Origin: VXYL01 sp965199875
GTDB taxonomy: Bacteria > Pseudomonadota > Gammaproteobacteria > Pseudomonadales > Azotimanducaceae
Assembly: GCA_965199875.1 (NCBI GenBank)
Contig: OZ241346.1
Coordinates: 434,001 to 498,000 of the forward strand
DNA length: 64,000 nucleotides
Direction: 5' to 3'
Part shown: positions 41,711 to 50,405 of the stretch, piece after piece
Numbering within the stretch: the first letter of the stretch is position 1
Layout of the letters: every line of letters begins with the position of its first letter
The notes under the pieces: generated by a model
What the model was told of the DNA's origin: nothing
Database searches by the model: none
What the model saw: the letters and a program-made list of their open reading frames with translations, nothing else
Position numbers and translations under genes: made by a program

Positions 41711-43189
41711 CTAGCGCAGTGAAGATTCCACCATGCGGGCGGCTTGGAATATCGCCCGTCCCTTGTTCATGCTCTCCTTCCACTCCAGGGGCGCCTTGCA
41801 GTCCGCGACGATGCCGCCGCCAGCCTGAATGTAGAGCGTTCCGTCCTTGACGATGGCGGTGCGGATGGCGATGGCGGTGTCCATGTTGCCGTTCCAGGCC
41901 AGATAGCCGACGGCGCCGCCGTAGATGCCCCGCTTGACCGGCTCCAGCTCGTCGATGATCTCCAGGGCGCGGATCTTCGGCGCTCCGGACAGCGTGCCCA
42001 CCGGCAGCGTGGCGCGCAGAACGTCGATGGCGGTCTTGCCGGGCACCAGCCGCCCCACCACGTTGGAGGAGAGATGCATCACGTGGGAGTAGCGTTCCAC
42101 GGTGAACTGTTCGGTCACTTCGACGCTGCCGATTTCGGCCACCCGGCCAACGTCGTTGCGCCCTAAGTCGATCAGCATGAGGTGTTCGGCGAGCTCCTTG
42201 GGGTCGCCTACCAGTTCCTCCTCCATCGCCCGGTCCTCCGCCTCGGTGCGGCCGCGGCGACGGGTGCCGGCCAGCGGCCGGTTGACGATGGCGCCGTTCT
42301 CCAAGCGCGCCAGAATCTCCGGCGACGAACTGACGATGTGGAAGTCGTCCAGGTTCATGAAGTACATGTACGGAGAGGGATTCAAGCTGCGCAGCGCCCG
42401 GTAGAGATTGATCGGCGCGCTGCCGAAAGGAATCGACATGCGCTGGGAAAGCACTACCTGCATCACGTCGCCGGCATGGATGTACTCGCGGATGCGCTCC
42501 ACGGCGTCCATGAACGCGCCGCGGCCAAAGACGGAAACGAAGTCCTCCTCCTCGACCGGCTGATTGGCGTTGGAAGCGGGAACTTCCGGCGTCGCGGATT
42601 GCAGCCGTTGCGCCCGTTCCAGCAAGACCCGCTGTGCCGCCGGCAAGGCGTTCGGCTGCGCCGCATCGGCCAGCGTCACCAGCTTCATGCGGCTGGACGT
42701 GTTGTCGAAAATCGCCACGTCGCTGGACACCATCAGCAGGATGTCCGGCGTTCCCAGGTCGTCGGGCGGCGCGCCGTGGCGCAGGCGCTTCTCGACGTAG
42801 CGGATCGTGTCGTAGCCGAAGTAGCCCACCAGGCCGCCAAAGAAGCGCGGCAGTTCGGGGAGGTCCGGCACTCGATAGCGCCGTCCGAACTGCTCGATCG
42901 CGGCGAGCGGATCCTCGACGTCCAGCTCTTCGACCACCACGCCGGCGCGTTCCACCGACAGCCGCTGGCCGCGAACGCGCAGAACGGTGCTGGAAGGCAG
43001 GCCGATGATGGAGTAGCGCCCCCATTTCTCGCCGCCTTGGGCGGCCGACTCGAGCAGGTACGAGTAGGGCCCGTCGGCGAGCTTCAAGTAGGTGGAGAGC
43101 GGCGTGTCGAGGTCCGCCAGAATCTCGTGGACGACGGGGATGTGCGAATAACCCTGGCTTCGGAGGCTGTCGAACTGCTGCTGATCCAT
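41711..43189 (-). CDS. trpE: Anthranilate synthase component I
   Basis: 492 residues from ATG 43189. It makes anthranilate from chorismate, the first step of tryptophan synthesis, with the TrpG amidotransferase (not in the window). Chorismate-binding signatures: LAGTRRRGRT, LIDLGRNDVGRV, LPVGTLSGAPKIRALEII, and YGGAVGYL near the end. The N-terminal half carries LLES, part of the tryptophan feedback site in the family. It is the last gene of rpe-gph-trpE, 23 bases after gph, an order conserved in Pseudomonas and relatives. No leader peptide or attenuator is seen. Confidence 0.97.
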   Translation of the reverse strand: MDQQQFDSLRSQGYSHIPVVHEILADLDTPLSTYLKLADGPYSYLLESAAQGGEKWGRYSIIGLPSSTVLRVRGQRLSVERAGVVVEELDVEDPLAAIEQFGRRYRVPDLPELPRFFGGLVGYFGYDTIRYVEKRLRHGAPPDDLGTPDILLMVSSDVAIFDNTSSRMKLVTLADAAQPNALPAAQRVLLERAQRLQSATPEVPASNANQPVEEEDFVSVFGRGAFMDAVERIREYIHAGDVMQVVLSQRMSIPFGSAPINLYRALRSLNPSPYMYFMNLDDFHIVSSSPEILARLENGAIVNRPLAGTRRRGRTEAEDRAMEEELVGDPKELAEHLMLIDLGRNDVGRVAEIGSVEVTEQFTVERYSHVMHLSSNVVGRLVPGKTAIDVLRATLPVGTLSGAPKIRALEIIDELEPVKRGIYGGAVGYLAWNGNMDTAIAIRTAIVKDGTLYIQAGGGIVADCKAPLEWKESMNKGRAIFQAARMVESSLR

Positions 43190-43212
43190 GATGGCAACCG
43201 AAAGCGGATGCC

Positions 43213-43857
43213 CTAGAGGAGATCGAGGAACGAATCGACGACCCGGTCCGCGCCCAGGCACTCCGGCGGCGTGCCGTGGCTGTAGCCGTGGCGAACCACC
43301 ACCACGCCGCAGCCGGCCGCCCGGGCGCAGCGGACATCCACGTCGGAGTCGCCGACGAAGAGCGCATCGGCTGGCGAGACCGCAAGCCGCTCGCAGGCAT
43401 GGAGCGCCGGCGCGGCATCCGGCTTCGGCTTCGCCGTGCTGCCACGCCCAACCACCAGCCTGAAGAAGGAGCGCATTTCCAAGGCGTCGAGCAGTTCCTC
43501 GCTCAGCCGCGTGGGCTTGTTCGTCACCACCGCCAAGGGCGCCGACTTCGACAACACCGCCAAGGTGCGGACGACGCCCGGGTACGGCTTCGAGTGGTCG
43601 GCGATGTGGCTCGAGTAGTAGGCCACGCATGCAGCTTCGAGTTCGTCCAAGCGGGACGCCGGCAAGGCGACGTCGTGGTGCTCGAACGCGGCGCCGAGCA
43701 TGGCGCGCACGCCGTGCCCGACCCAGTGCCGCGTCAGCGCTTCGTCCGCCGGCGCGACGCCAGCCCCTGCCAAGGCGTGGTTCAGCGCCCGCATCAGGTC
43801 CGGCGCCGTGTCCACCAAGGTGCCGTCGAGGTCGAAGAGATAGGCTTGGCGGCTCAA
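43213..43857 (-). CDS. gph: Phosphoglycolate phosphatase, HAD family
   Basis: 214 residues from a TTG at 43857 that overlaps the rpe stop (TTGA). HAD motif I FDLDGTLVDT stands at residues 6-15, so no longer N-terminus is needed. Motif II TNKPT, motif III Lys in KPKPD, motif IV GDSDVDV. It removes phosphate from 2-phosphoglycolate, a by-product of DNA 3'-end repair and carbon metabolism. Coupled translation with rpe is likely. Confidence 0.93.
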   Translation of the reverse strand: MSRQAYLFDLDGTLVDTAPDLMRALNHALAGAGVAPADEALTRHWVGHGVRAMLGAAFEHHDVALPASRLDELEAACVAYYSSHIADHSKPYPGVVRTLAVLSKSAPLAVVTNKPTRLSEELLDALEMRSFFRLVVGRGSTAKPKPDAAPALHACERLAVSPADALFVGDSDVDVRCARAAGCGVVVVRHGYSHGTPPECLGADRVVDSFLDLL

Positions 43858-44540
43858 TCCTTCAGCCTCTCGCGCAGCGCCCCGATGGCGCGGCGGTAGT
43901 CCTCGGCACGGCCACCGGCGCCCGCTGGAACGCCGAAGATGGCGGAACCGGCAACGAAGATGTCGGCGCCGGCGTCGTGCGCGGCGGCGATGTTGTCCGC
44001 CTTGATGCCGCCGTCGATCTGCAAGCGAACGTCGCGCCCGCTGGTTCGGATCATGTCCTTGACGGCGCGCACCTTGCCCAGGCTCGAAGGAATGAACGTC
44101 TGGCCGCCAAAGCCGGGGTTCACGGACATCACCAGCACGAAGTCCACGGCGTCGAGCAGCGGCGCCAGGCGCTCGATGCCGGTGCCGGGATTGAGCGCCA
44201 GCCCTGCCCCCGCTCCGCCCTGGCGGATCCGTTCCAGCGAGCGGTGCGGATGCTCGCTGGCCTCCGGGTGGATGGACAGCGTGTTCGCGCCGCTTGCCAG
44301 GAAGCCGTCGATGAGCCGGTCCACCGGCTTGACCATCAGATGCACATCGACCGGCGCTTCGACGCCGTGCTGGCGCAGCGAGTCGAGCACCATGGGGCCG
44401 ACGCTCAAGTTCGGCACGTAGTGGTTGTCCATCACGTCGAAATGCACGACGTCCGCCCCTGCTTCGAGGACGTCGTCGACTTCCTGGCCGAGCTTGGCGA
44501 AGTCGGCGGCAAGAATGGACGGCGCGATCCACGGTTCCAC
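43854..44540 (-). CDS. rpe: Ribulose-phosphate 3-epimerase
   Basis: 228 residues, usual length. TIM-barrel enzyme that interconverts ribulose-5- and xylulose-5-phosphate in the pentose phosphate pathway. Active-site parts: APSILAADF, HFDVMDNHYVPNLSVGP (metal His and Asp), DVHLMV, NPGFGGQ, and QIDGGI (catalytic Asp). First gene of the rpe-gph-trpE operon. Confidence 0.97.
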   Translation of the reverse strand: MEPWIAPSILAADFAKLGQEVDDVLEAGADVVHFDVMDNHYVPNLSVGPMVLDSLRQHGVEAPVDVHLMVKPVDRLIDGFLASGANTLSIHPEASEHPHRSLERIRQGGAGAGLALNPGTGIERLAPLLDAVDFVLVMSVNPGFGGQTFIPSSLGKVRAVKDMIRTSGRDVRLQIDGGIKADNIAAAHDAGADIFVAGSAIFGVPAGAGGRAEDYRRAIGALRERLKD

Positions 44541-45028
44541 GTTGACGAGACCACATCTGCGACCTGCTCCATTCTACAGGCTTGCCGCCGTGGCGACGGC
44601 CTGCGGGGGTGCGACGAAGTCTCAGGCGAGTGGCCGCAGTGAAAACGTCGGGGCGCTCTCGAAGCGGTGCTCTGCCCCTTCCGCCGCCCTTGTCACAACC
44701 AAGGTCGGCGCTTCTGGACATGTGCGGCTTCGATCCGCTGGGCTGGCAACGTCCCGGTTCGGACGCTGGAGCGGGACGCGGACGGCCGCGCGGCGGTGGT
44801 GAAGTTCCGAGTCCGAGAAAGGCGCGACCTCGCTGGCGCATCCGGCAGCACCGCTCCCCCAACCGCAGCGTTGCCTTCGCCGAGGCTGCCCGCTATGGTG
44901 GCGACCATGCTCGATTTCGCACAGGGGCAGTCCGTTGTCCGCGGTCTTCCAGCGGGCTGGACGGTATTTGTCATTCGCCATCCTGTCCATGGGGGCGTCC
45001 AGCTGGCGCGAATTAGCGTTGAAGACGA
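44541..45028. other. 488-bp gap with no supported gene
   Basis: A plus-strand frame (44667-45032, 121 codons) ends overlapping the next start by ATGA, but its sequence is rich in Arg and Pro and I recognise no domain. A minus-strand frame here is no better. It must hold the promoters of rpe and of the 45029 gene, though no clear boxes stand out. Confidence 0.5.
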
Positions 45029-46363
45029 ATGACGGCCGCGGTTCCCGCTCAGGTCGTCGTAGTGGGCGCCGGCTTCTGCGGCTTGGCCGCAGCCTACGAG
45101 CTCGGCAGCCAAGGCGCACACGTCACGGTGCTGGAACGGGATGCGGAGATCGGCGGCCTGGCCGGCGGCTTCGATGTTGGCGGCGAGCGACTGGAGAAGT
45201 TCTACCACCACTGGTTCGCCAGCGATGTGGACATCCTTCAGCTCATCCGGGAGCTGGGCATGTCGGATCGCGTGTTGCTGCGCCGGACGCGCACCGGCAC
45301 CTACTACGCGCACGATTTCTTCAAGCTCTCGACGCCTTGGGACCTGCTGCGCTTCACGCCGCTGTCGATGCCGAATCGCATGCGCTTGGGCTTGTTCGCG
45401 CTGCGGGCGCGGCGGTTGCGCGACTGGCGACGCCTGGAGGAGGTCACCGCCGCCGACTGGCTGCGACAAGCGGGCGGCGAGCGCGTCTACCGAGTGGTGT
45501 GGGAACCGCTGCTGCGCGGCAAGTTCGGCGATCTCGCCGAGGAGGTGGCCGCAGTGTGGTTTTGGAACAAACTCAAGCTGCGGGGCGGCAGCCGCGGCAA
45601 GGTCGGGGCCGAGCAGCTCGCCTACTACCGGGGCGGTTTCGTGGCGCTGGCCGATACGCTCCGGCAGACCATTGAAGCGCAAGGCGGGGAGATCCGCCGT
45701 CAGGCGCCCGCTACCGGGCTGCGCGTGGTCGACCGACTCGTACAGGGTGTCGAGACGCCCGACGGCGTAGTGCCAGCCGACGCCGTCGTCGCAACCCCGG
45801 CGCTGCCCATCGTCGCCGATTTGATGCATGAACACGACCCGGACTACGCGCAGCGCCTGCGCCGCATCCGCTACCTGGCCAATGTCTGCGTGGTGCTGGA
45901 ACTCGACAGCAGCCTCTCGGACACCTATTGGCTGAACGTCAACGACCCGAGCTTTCCGTTCGTCGCCGTCATCGAGCACACCAACTTCGAACCGGCGTCG
46001 AGCTATGCCGGCCGTCACATCGTGTATCTGTCGGCCTATCTGCCGCCAGAGGATCCGTTCTACTCGATGGCGGAGGACGAAGCCGCAGCGTTTGCGCTTC
46101 GGCATCTGCGCCGCATGTTTCCGGTGTTGACAAGCGAGAACGTGTACGCCGCCCACGTCTGGCGAGCGCGCTACGCCCAGCCGGTGGTCGAGCGCGGCTA
46201 CCGGCGTCTCATCCCTTCCATGCAAACGCCCCTCGACAACCTCTATCTGGCCAGCATGGCGCAGATATATCCACAAGATCGCGGCACCAACTATGCTGTC
46301 CGCCAAGGGCGGGCCGCGGCGCGGACGCTACTAGCCCGACTTCCGCAACTCGGAGCGCAGTGA
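45029..46363 (+). CDS. FAD-dependent amine-oxidase-like oxidoreductase
   Basis: 444 residues. The N-terminal FAD-binding motif VVVGAGFCGLAAAYEL is followed by EIGGLAGGF and a KFYHHWFASD motif, as in NAD(P)-binding Rossmann-like/protoporphyrinogen-oxidase-like proteins linked to sugar and lipid metabolism. The C-terminal NLYLASMAQIYPQDRGTNYAV closes the FAD site. The family includes UDP-galactopyranose-mutase-like and desaturase-like enzymes; the actual reaction is unknown. It precedes a membrane glycosyltransferase on the same strand (107-base gap), suggesting a joint role in polysaccharide or glycolipid work. Confidence 0.8.
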   Translation: MTAAVPAQVVVVGAGFCGLAAAYELGSQGAHVTVLERDAEIGGLAGGFDVGGERLEKFYHHWFASDVDILQLIRELGMSDRVLLRRTRTGTYYAHDFFKLSTPWDLLRFTPLSMPNRMRLGLFALRARRLRDWRRLEEVTAADWLRQAGGERVYRVVWEPLLRGKFGDLAEEVAAVWFWNKLKLRGGSRGKVGAEQLAYYRGGFVALADTLRQTIEAQGGEIRRQAPATGLRVVDRLVQGVETPDGVVPADAVVATPALPIVADLMHEHDPDYAQRLRRIRYLANVCVVLELDSSLSDTYWLNVNDPSFPFVAVIEHTNFEPASSYAGRHIVYLSAYLPPEDPFYSMAEDEAAAFALRHLRRMFPVLTSENVYAAHVWRARYAQPVVERGYRRLIPSMQTPLDNLYLASMAQIYPQDRGTNYAVRQGRAAARTLLARLPQLGAQ

Positions 46364-46470
46364 CCCAATTGTTCAATCGCGCCGGCAGGCCTTGAAGACT
46401 GGCGAGGGTCGAACGTACGGTCTTCATCAGTGGAGCGCCGGGGCTGGCAAAACGACGTTGATGAACGAGT

Positions 46471-48714
46471 ATGCGAACCGGACTTCAGCAAAGACATAAT
46501 ACGGAGGACTGGTCTGTGCGATCGCCAGCCAACACCCGCCCCTCCGATTGGTCGACAAGTCGTATCTATTGGATCGCGTGCGCCTGCTTGATCGTGGTTG
46601 CCGCAGGGCTGCGCCTGTGGGAGCTGTCCGCCAATTCGCTATGGCTGGACGAAGCCCGTGCGGCCAATTTGACCCGAGGGACCTTCTCCGAGATGTGGGA
46701 GCACACACGTGCGTCCGGTACGCCGCTGCTCCATCCCGTGGTCTTGTGGTTGGTGCAGAATGTGGAGAGTTCAGCGTTCAGCGTCCGCCTCGTGCCGGCC
46801 ACCGCGAGCACACTGGTCGTTGCTGGCATGCTCTTGCTGCTTCCCCGTCTTGTGGGGCGGTGGCCGGCGCTTCAGGCCGCGCTTCTCTACACGTTCTCCA
46901 CCGAAGCGATACGGGCGGCGAGGGATGCCCGAGAGTACTCCATCGACGCCCTGGTCGCGGTGCTGATGATCGTTGGGCTGCTGTCCTTGCTCCGTGGCGG
47001 CGCGGGCCAGGCTAGAGCTAGAGGGTGTGCAGTTCTCTGCATCGCTCTGTTTTCAGCACCACTGGTGCAGTACGGCCTGGTTCTGTTCGGCTGCGCGACT
47101 TTGGCGACGGTGGTGCTCGCCCGCTTCGTTCCGTTCGACGCTCGCAGCCGCCTCGCCAGTCCATGGAACGGGACCCATCGATTCCCCGTCAGCAGCTTGG
47201 TGTGGCTCTTTGGCGCGTTTGCTGCGGGCTGCTGCATCAGCTATGCGACAGTCCTGCAGTATCAGTGGCAACATGCGTTCGGGGGGCGTTACCTTGCGCA
47301 TGGATACTATGGTGGCGCCCTTGCGGATCCGCTGGAAGCCGCGAAGTTCGCGGCCCACGGAGCGTGGGACCTGGTTGCGTCCCACCTCCCGCTGTCTTGG
47401 GTTCCCCTGTTCGCTGTCGGATTCGGCTTTGCGCTCATCGGTTTGAGGCATCGGTTCGACTGCGTAGTCGTCGCCGCCTTGCTGGCGTTCGCGGCAGCGG
47501 TCTTGGCTGGCCTTCTGGCCGTGTATCCCCTGAAAGGCGGGCGACATTCCTTGTATCTCGTTCCCATCCTGCTCCTGGCGACCACTTACGCAAGCCACCT
47601 CGGGGTACTCGCGGTCGCGAGAGCCGCGGGAAGGCCGTGGATCGTGCATGCGACGATGGCGTTGCTGGCGGCGGTCACAGTGGCTAGCGGCACGTTCTGG
47701 ATCGCTGTTGGCAAGACGTACGCCGAGAAGCAAGGCATGAAGAGTGTCTTGGCCGCGCTGGAAGGGCGCGTCCAGGAGAGCGACGCCGTGTTTGTAGCGA
47801 GAGGAGCGGCGGCAGCGCACTTCTACCTTGGCAACCTCGACACGCCGCCATCGAACTACTACTTCAGCAAGCGGGAGTGGGGGAACCTGATGATTACCGA
47901 AGCCTTCCTCCGGTACCTCGTCCAGACCGGCTTGGAACTGTCCAACAGGCTCTACATCATCAGTTCGCACATCGCGCTGCCGGACCTTCGGCTGCTCGCG
48001 CTGTTCTACGAGGGTGTCGACGTGGAGCTGCTCGCTGAAGCCAAGGGCAACACCAAACTCCATGTACTCGAAGCGCCGGGACTCGTGGACGCTCTCGCCG
48101 CACCCGCGAACTATTCCGGCCTGACGGGCGACCCGGTGATCGAGTCGACCTTTGACGTATACCTTACGAACGACCACAGGCTGCTCTTCGTAAGGGAGCA
48201 GTGTCGCGTCGACGACATCCGGCCACCTTTCTTTGTGCAGGCCTTCCGGCCGTTCCCGGAGAACGCCGACGATCTGGCAATGTCCCTGCGAGGAGCCGTC
48301 GCTGTTCTGCCGCACGGCCTTCTGCCCATCCCCCGCGCCGACGGCGTTGAGGAGCGCAGTTTCCACTTCGCCGAAATCGGCGTAATGATGGACCACACCT
48401 GCGTCGCCTCCGTCTTGCTGCCGAGCTACGCAATCGACCGCATTCGCCCGCCCGTGCCAGACTACATCCGCCCGATTGCGGAAGTCTTGCTGCCGAGCTA
48501 CCCAATCGATCGCATTCGCGTCGGACAAGGGCGCCCTCAAGACCCGCTCTGGAGCGGCGAGGCAGCTATGGACCGAACGAACACCAGCTCGCTTGGTCCA
48601 CCAGCGCCACGCGCGCCTTCACCCCGCCCTTCGTCCGCCGGAACTTCGCCCACGGAAACATCGTCAGGCACAGATCGACCACCGTCGAGTCCAGCGAGTA
48701 CAGCGGGTTCTTGA
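46471..48714 (+). CDS. Membrane glycosyltransferase, GT-C fold, with altered C-terminus
   Basis: 747 codons. About nine to eleven membrane helices in the first 430 residues, with SLWLDEARAAN in the first outer loop, the Asp-Glu motif of GT-C (ArnT/PMT-like) enzymes that use polyprenyl-phosphate sugars. A soluble region follows (about 430-640). From about residue 645 there is a 36-base direct repeat, and the last ~50 residues (TSSLGPPAPRAPSPRPSS...) are read antisense through an IS4-type transposase remnant, so they are not native. The base composition looks less GC-rich than the neighbours, which suggests transfer. Acceptor unknown; possibly active despite the tail. Confidence 0.78.
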   Translation: MRTGLQQRHNTEDWSVRSPANTRPSDWSTSRIYWIACACLIVVAAGLRLWELSANSLWLDEARAANLTRGTFSEMWEHTRASGTPLLHPVVLWLVQNVESSAFSVRLVPATASTLVVAGMLLLLPRLVGRWPALQAALLYTFSTEAIRAARDAREYSIDALVAVLMIVGLLSLLRGGAGQARARGCAVLCIALFSAPLVQYGLVLFGCATLATVVLARFVPFDARSRLASPWNGTHRFPVSSLVWLFGAFAAGCCISYATVLQYQWQHAFGGRYLAHGYYGGALADPLEAAKFAAHGAWDLVASHLPLSWVPLFAVGFGFALIGLRHRFDCVVVAALLAFAAAVLAGLLAVYPLKGGRHSLYLVPILLLATTYASHLGVLAVARAAGRPWIVHATMALLAAVTVASGTFWIAVGKTYAEKQGMKSVLAALEGRVQESDAVFVARGAAAAHFYLGNLDTPPSNYYFSKREWGNLMITEAFLRYLVQTGLELSNRLYIISSHIALPDLRLLALFYEGVDVELLAEAKGNTKLHVLEAPGLVDALAAPANYSGLTGDPVIESTFDVYLTNDHRLLFVREQCRVDDIRPPFFVQAFRPFPENADDLAMSLRGAVAVLPHGLLPIPRADGVEERSFHFAEIGVMMDHTCVASVLLPSYAIDRIRPPVPDYIRPIAEVLLPSYPIDRIRVGQGRPQDPLWSGEAAMDRTNTSSLGPPAPRAPSPRPSSAGTSPTETSSGTDRPPSSPASTAGS
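48412..48519 (+). repeat. 36-bp direct repeat near the end of the glycosyltransferase gene
   Basis: GTCTTGCTGCCGAGCTAC plus 18 more bases occurs at 48412-48447 and again at 48484-48519 with two mismatches, a 72-base period. It encodes VLLPSYAIDRIR and VLLPSYPIDRIR. Confidence 0.8.
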
Positions 48715-48751
48715 ACCGGAGCCCGTGTCCCGGCGACGCCGACTGGCAGGC
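48566..48751 (-). mobile_element. IS4-type transposase remnant
   Basis: About 62 codons with no start read CQSASPGHGLRF, KNPLYSLDSTVVDLCL, then FPWAKFRRTKGGVKA, and stop. This is the region around the first catalytic Asp (SLDST) of IS4-family DDE transposases. The remaining catalytic residues and the inverted repeats are gone. It lies two bases after the murU stop and overlaps the glycosyltransferase 3' end on the other strand. Confidence 0.8.
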
Positions 48752-48753
48752 TT

Positions 48754-49410
48754 CTACGAGGTGAGCCGGCGCGCGCGCTTCAGCTGGTCGTGGCTGCCGA
48801 TGTCGATCCAGGTGCCGGTGAAAGCCTCGCCGTCCAGCCGATTCTCCGCCGCGGCGCGAAAGAACAGGTCGCGCAGCGAGAACGCGCCGTCTGGCGAGTC
48901 GTCGAAGAGCGCGCCGGCGAGCACGGCGATGCCGCAGTAGGTGAGAACGGCGCCTTCGCCGCGCCGCACCTGCCTCCCGTCGAGGCGAAAGTCGCCGTCC
49001 GCGAGGTGTGCCGGAGTCGGCGTAAGCACCAGATGCGCCCGCTGCGGCTTCATGCCGACGAGGTTCTTGAACGCGTAGTTGGTCCAGATGTCGCCGTTCA
49101 GCACGACGAACGGGTCCGCGCCGAGCAGCGGCAGCGCCCGTTTGACGCCGCCGCCGGTCTCCAGCAGTTCGTCCTCCCGGCTGTAGCGAACGCGCACGCC
49201 AAGGTCCGAGCCGCTGCCGATGCCGCGCTCGATCTGCTGCCCGAGATGATGCACGTTCACCACCACGTCGCGAATGCCGGCGCGGTGCAGCCAGCGCAGC
49301 TGATGGGCGATCAGCGGTTCGCCAGCGATGGGGATCATGGGCTTCGGCAGGCGGTCGGTCAGCGGCTTCAGGCGTTCGCCGCGGCCGGCCGCGAGGATCA
49401 TGGCTTTCAC
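48754..49410 (-). CDS. murU: N-acetylmuramate-1-phosphate uridylyltransferase MurU
   Basis: 218 residues from GTG 49410, which overlaps the amgK stop (GTGA). The start VKAMILAAGRGERLKPLT fits MurU proteins, with LPKPMIPI and NGDIW of the nucleotidyltransferase fold and a closing TWIDIGSHDQL. It makes UDP-MurNAc from MurNAc-1-phosphate in the peptidoglycan recycling route that bypasses new UDP-MurNAc synthesis (known from Pseudomonas putida). Its partner kinase AmgK is directly upstream, as in Pseudomonas. Confidence 0.92.
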   Translation of the reverse strand: MKAMILAAGRGERLKPLTDRLPKPMIPIAGEPLIAHQLRWLHRAGIRDVVVNVHHLGQQIERGIGSGSDLGVRVRYSREDELLETGGGVKRALPLLGADPFVVLNGDIWTNYAFKNLVGMKPQRAHLVLTPTPAHLADGDFRLDGRQVRRGEGAVLTYCGIAVLAGALFDDSPDGAFSLRDLFFRAAAENRLDGEAFTGTWIDIGSHDQLKRARRLTS

Positions 49411-50405
49411 GAAGGTTGCCGCTCCTCGGCTTGCTGGCGGGCGGCCGGCAGCACTTGCGTCTGCAGCCATGCCGCCAACGGCTCGGTCTCGGCGTGGCGG
49501 CGCGCTTGCAGGGCAAGCCGCCGCAGCACCGGCACGATGTCGTCCAAGTGGCTGCTGCGTCCGCGTTGCAGGTACAGGCGGGCGAAGATGCCAACCGCCT
49601 TCAGCTGGCGTTGCACGGCGATCAGATCGAAGGCGCGGTTGAACGCCTGCTCCGAGCAGTCGGGTTCCGCCAACTGGTAGAAGCGCCGCCGCCAGTGCGC
49701 GACTTGCGTCTCGGCAAACTCGTGGTAGCAGTCGCGCAGCAGCGAAGCGATGTCGTAGCAGCAGGGGCCGACCAGCGCGTCCTGGAAGTCGACGATGCCG
49801 ACCCGGCCATCGTCGCGCCAGATCAGATTGCGGCAGTGGTAGTCGCGATGCACCACGCAGCGCGGCACGCTTTCCGTGGCGGCAACCAGCGCATGGCGCA
49901 CCTCGGCGAAGAAGCCGGCCAGCGGCAGGCGCAGGTAGCGTTCGATCAGCCACTGCTCGAAGATGTCGAGTTCGTCGCTGAAGCGTTGCGCCGCATAGGG
50001 CGGGATGCCTTCCTCGGGGACCGCTTGCAACGCCACCAGCGCTTCCACGGCCGCGCTCAAGGGCGCGTCCAACTCGCCGCGCCGGTAGGCGGCCTGGAAG
50101 TCGCGCCGGCCCAAGTCTTCCATGAGCACGAAGCCGCGTTGCAGATCCGCGGCGTGGATGCGCGGCATCGCCAAGCCATGAGCTCGGAACAGCCGCGCCA
50201 GGCGCAGATAGCGCGGGTTATCCTCCGTCTGCGGCGGCGCATGCATGGCAATACAGGAGGACGCGCCCATCGACATGCGAAAGAACCGGCGCGTGCTGGC
50301 CTCCACGGGCAGCGCGACCATGGCGATGTCGTCGCCGTCGCCGACGACGCCTTCGCCCGCGTCGATGAAGGCGCGTTTCGCCCAGGCGGCAAGGTGGTTG
50401 CCCAT
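49407..50405 (-). CDS. amgK: Anomeric MurNAc/GlcNAc kinase AmgK
   Basis: 332 residues from ATG 50405. Aminoglycoside-phosphotransferase fold: VLMEDLGRRDF, catalytic loop VVHRDYHCRNLIW (HxDxxxxN) and metal motif IVDFQDALVGPCCYD. It phosphorylates MurNAc and GlcNAc at carbon 1 and feeds MurU. Its start codon overlaps the lptD start on the other strand. This pathway lets cells recycle wall sugars past the MurA (fosfomycin-sensitive) step, as shown in Pseudomonas. Confidence 0.93.
   Translation of the reverse strand: MGNHLAAWAKRAFIDAGEGVVGDGDDIAMVALPVEASTRRFFRMSMGASSCIAMHAPPQTEDNPRYLRLARLFRAHGLAMPRIHAADLQRGFVLMEDLGRRDFQAAYRRGELDAPLSAAVEALVALQAVPEEGIPPYAAQRFSDELDIFEQWLIERYLRLPLAGFFAEVRHALVAATESVPRCVVHRDYHCRNLIWRDDGRVGIVDFQDALVGPCCYDIASLLRDCYHEFAETQVAHWRRRFYQLAEPDCSEQAFNRAFDLIAVQRQLKAVGIFARLYLQRGRSSHLDDIVPVLRRLALQARRHAETEPLAAWLQTQVLPAARQQAEERQPS

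Noticed and set aside
44622..45119. Small frames on both strands between rpe and the FAD enzyme
   Set aside because: Arg/Pro-rich, no known domain, no good ribosome site; listed only as a gap.
47053..48540. A 495-codon minus-strand frame opposite the glycosyltransferase
   Set aside because: The plus strand carries clear membrane helices and the Asp-Glu motif; the opposite frame has no family resemblance.
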